Shown in pieces: positions 32,746-36,713 of a DNA stretch of 36,713 nt. The DNA comes from Dissophora ornata. Lineage: Eukaryota; Mortierellomycota; Mortierellomycetes; Mortierellales; Mortierellaceae. The stretch lies in contig MU616849.1 of assembly GCA_025201705.1 (NCBI GenBank), positions 1 to 36,713 on the forward strand. Reading direction: 5' to 3'. Position numbers and translations under genes: made by a program. The notes under the pieces were generated by a model. It had not been told where the DNA came from, made no database searches, and saw nothing but the letters and a program-made list of their open reading frames with translations. Each line of letters starts with the position of its first letter. Position 1 is the first letter of the stretch.

Positions 32746-32984
32746 ATGGAATTGCGCGCGGAGGCGAGAATGTGAGTGGAATACAACGTTTTAAAGCGAT
32801 GATGTTTTCCGGAATTGGGGTATTAACACAAAAAAACATGGCACACCAAAACAGCAGTGTGTAAGAGGATGGATGGAAATAACGTTTTTCCCGCTGGTGG
32901 CTTCACTGATTTATTTCCCGTCATTTTTTAGGCATAAGGAGTCGGACTGCCCGAGATTGAAGAAAACCCTCTCTTACAATCACA
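32746..32984. promoter_or_regulatory. Divergent promoter region between the PPR and eS25 genes
   Basis: 239 bp between the two start codons, which must hold both promoters and leaders. Close to the eS25 start there is AAAACCCT (32963-32970) and a pyrimidine-rich CCCTCTCTTAC. No TATA box is evident on either side. Confidence 0.55.
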
Positions 32985-34326
32985 ATGGTTAGTCGCGGGC
33001 TGCCACTTCAGTCACCGGACGGATGCATCACATCCCTATATCCATCGATCCATCTATCAATCAAAGCAACCAAACACAGTTACTGCAGGGAAATGCATCC
33101 TCACCAGTACACTCAGTTAGCATTGGATGACGCAACTAAATCGATTATCCAGGAAGGAGCTTGCACCCTCATCGACATCCTAAAAACTAGTCGGCAGAGA
33201 ATCAGGCGCTGGAAGACTTTTTACTGTCACACAGCAGCAAAGAGAACGTCTATATTCACGACATCGTCCTGCTACTGATGAGGTAGTAAGACGCGACATC
33301 GCCTCCATTCTTCATGTCGACTCTCTATGCAGACGTTTGAAGATCTCACAGTCATCGTGAGGGTTGATCGGGATGGACTTTAAAAGGAAAGGCTTCTAGG
33401 AGTGTCCTTGTCCACAGGGTGTGAAACGGCAACTTTGGGAATGCGCAAACAGGACAGCTCAACAGCACTTTGGATCAGAAGCGATCGATTTATCATCTTG
33501 ACACGACGTCTGCTTTCTCAAACACTTCGTGCCACCTTCGTTTGCAAGGCTGTCACTGTCCATGTTGACACACCCGGCACTGTTGCAGAGAACCTCCTCC
33601 TAGCTTGGTCGGTACAATTTTATTAACCTCTCGTTCTCTATTTTGCTATCGATTCACGAACTAATAGGCTAAAAAGGACGTCGCCGCCAAGCCTACGTCA
33701 TCTTCGGGTGGCAAAGCTAAGAAGAAGGTACGGTTCCTTTTTTTCCTTATCACACTCAAAATTGGCAACAAGGAAGGAAAGACGATATGGCAGGATTAAG
33801 GCTTTATTTGGACAGGAAAGAGGAGAGTTACTGTTCATGTCAATGTTCAGCGATGACTGTGCCTCGGACCCTCAGCCCTCCAAGTGATTTGCGCTTTTGG
33901 CTCGAGTCGTTTTTCTTTTTCCTCTTGTCGCTTAATTGTCCCCACGCGACACCCGGGACTTGCCTTTAATTGTAATTACCGCTCGACAATGAAATTAACC
34001 GCACAACACCTTCATTTATTCCACTTTCTCAGAAATGGTCCAAGGGAAAGGTCAAGGATAAGGCCAACAACGCCGTCGTCCTCGACAAGGCCACCTACGA
34101 CAAGCTCATGAAGGAGGTCCCCACCTACAAGTTGGTTTCTCCCTCGGTCTTGGTCGACCGTCTCCGCGTCAACGGCTCCCTTGCCCGCGCCGCCATCCGC
34201 GAGTTGGTCAAGTTGGGTCTCATCGTCCCCGTCTCCACCCACGGTGCCCAGTGGATCTACACCCGCGCCACCGGCGTTGAGGAGGAGAAGAAGCCTGCCA
34301 AGAAGGAGGCTGCTGATGAGGAATAA
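32985..34326 (+). CDS. RPS25: 40S ribosomal protein eS25 (RPS25)
   Basis: Component of the small cytosolic ribosomal subunit. Proposed coding exons: 32985-32987 (ATG only), 33668-33727 and 34033-34326, giving 118 residues (yeast 108, human 125). Exon 2 encodes [20 protein letters not shown]. Exon 3 encodes [19 protein letters not shown], then the winged-helix core ([51 protein letters not shown]) and a Lys/Glu tail. Exons 2 and 3 are certain. Exon 1 is inferred: the only well-placed ATG followed by a GT donor (GTTAGT) in frame lies 680 bp upstream, after a pyrimidine-rich leader. An intron right after ATG is a common layout in fungal ribosomal protein genes. Intron 2 is 305 bp. Codons in exon 3 are strongly C-ending, as expected for high expression. 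Confidence 0.93.
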
Positions 34327-34503
34327 ATCAATTTTCTTTTGATCATTACTTTTTGCCTTTTGAACAGAGGTAGAAAATGATCATCATTTCTCTTCTTAAA
34401 AAAATAACAAAGCAACCGGGAAACTTGTGACTGAAAAAACAGACGAAAAAAATCGTTACGAACATGTCTAGGTTCTGATGCGTGAGAGGGTTCTTTATCA
34501 TTG

Positions 34504-34527
34504 TGTACCCGTGTACCAATGTACCAG
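34504..34527 (+). repeat. Three direct repeats TGTACC at 8-bp spacing
   Basis: TGTACC begins at 34504, 34512 and 34520, each followed by two variable bases. Confidence 0.75.
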
Positions 34528-34970
34528 GTAGTTTCCGAGCGGGCACGTCCTTTGGAATGCAAATGTAATGCATACACTCTACTCACGCGAGCAGAATAAT
34601 AGGACCATTGATCGACGCGCGGGTGAATTTGAGCCGTCGCGTGAACTATGTAGAACTGGTCTGAAGGAAGCAATTGAGTTTGACAGCGGTGGTTAGACAG
34701 TGGTTCTGTGAAGCGCGCCGACCACAACTGCTTATTCACAGCCGCAAACAATGCAACGGGATACCGATGGCAGCCCTGTGGAGCAAAGGGGCTAGCGAGG
34801 CGATCGTCGGCTCGTCCAATTATCCGATGCATCGTTGACGCCTTGACAGGTCCCATCACGTTACTCGCATTTTGATCGGACCAGCGGGCCTGGCTGCCAT
34901 TCGTCTAAAGTGTGGGGGATTTTGTCTTCTCGCGTTGGTTACACTGTTCGCTGGTCCCTTGATTTTTCGT

Positions 34971-34975
34971 CCAAT
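34971..34975 (+). promoter_or_regulatory. CCAAT box upstream of the nitronate monooxygenase gene
   Basis: CCAAT 81 bp before the ATG at 35056, followed by an A/T-rich AAATAT segment and a pyrimidine-rich leader. Confidence 0.35.
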
Positions 34976-35055
34976 AAATATCGCTTCGTTTTCCATTCAC
35001 CCATTCGCTTTCATCATCCGCTCCTCTCTCCACGCATTCCTATTTAATAACAACC

Positions 35056-36713
<1,658 letters not shown>

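Larger units (their letters stand above)
34327..35055. other. Intergenic region, eS25 to nitronate monooxygenase
   Basis: 729 bp. Contains three 8-bp-spaced TGTACC copies at 34504-34525 and a CCAAT box at 34971-34975, 81 bp before the next ATG. No gene recognised; the minus-strand frame across 34257-34859 lacks coding features. Confidence 0.5.

Noticed and set aside
32963..32970. AAAACCCT as a telomere-box-like element of the eS25 promoter
   Set aside because: Only a half-motif, single copy, so not separable from chance.
33260..33360. Possible C/D-box snoRNA in eS25 intron 1 (CTGATGA near 33276)
   Set aside because: The C-box first base does not fit and no CTGA D box follows at a proper distance; no terminal stem is visible.
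34257..34859. 200-codon minus-strand frame after eS25
   Set aside because: Its end overlaps the eS25 coding exon in antisense and the rest has no domain or composition typical of a gene.

Overview
The window is nuclear DNA of a filamentous fungus. It holds ten protein genes, most of them split by spliceosomal GT-AG introns, with AATAAA polyadenylation signals, long pyrimidine-rich leaders and many low-complexity poly-Gln and poly-Asn stretches. Gene content, rather wide spacing (about one gene per 3.7 kb) and several long introns (up to 1.2 kb) fit an early-diverging lineage such as Mortierellomycota/Mucoromycota. That placement is inference; no rRNA or other marker is present to prove it.

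Layout, left to right. (1) 1-2989, plus: cAMP-dependent protein kinase catalytic subunit with a glutamine-rich N-terminus and a 1.2-kb intron inside the kinase domain; its 5' end is probably beyond the window. (2) 4237-6489, plus: single-pass membrane protein of unknown function. (3) 7474-10410, plus: five-exon C2-domain protein of the Inn1/Fic1 type with a Pro-rich middle and a roughly 180-residue Asn-rich tail. (4) 11511-16216, plus: three-exon phosphoribosylformylglycinamidine synthase (ADE6), a purine biosynthesis enzyme. (5) 16763-17512, plus: intronless 249-aa protein made of two diverged copies of one unit. (6) 17773-20723, minus: leucine-rich-repeat-like protein. (7) 22817-24778, minus: AzgA-type purine permease. 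(8) 26714-30060, plus: 1,080-aa Asn/Gly/Ser-rich protein of unknown function. (9) 30304-32745, minus: pentatricopeptide-repeat protein, probably mitochondrial. (10) 32985-34326, plus: ribosomal protein eS25, divergent from (9). (11) 35056 to beyond the right edge, plus: nitronate monooxygenase, incomplete. Counting the two genes that run off the edges, eleven genes are listed; nine are complete.

The genes do not form an obvious pathway cluster. ADE6 and the purine permease both belong to purine supply but lie about 6.6 kb apart with two unrelated genes between them. The PPR gene and eS25 share a 239-bp divergent promoter region. No tRNA, rRNA, transposon, CRISPR array or viral remnant was recognised. 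The most unusual items are the two-unit 249-aa protein, the spaced-aromatic Asn-rich tail of the C2 protein, the coding-like sequence upstream of the first kinase ATG, and the unknown Asn/Gly-rich protein with one ordered-looking island.
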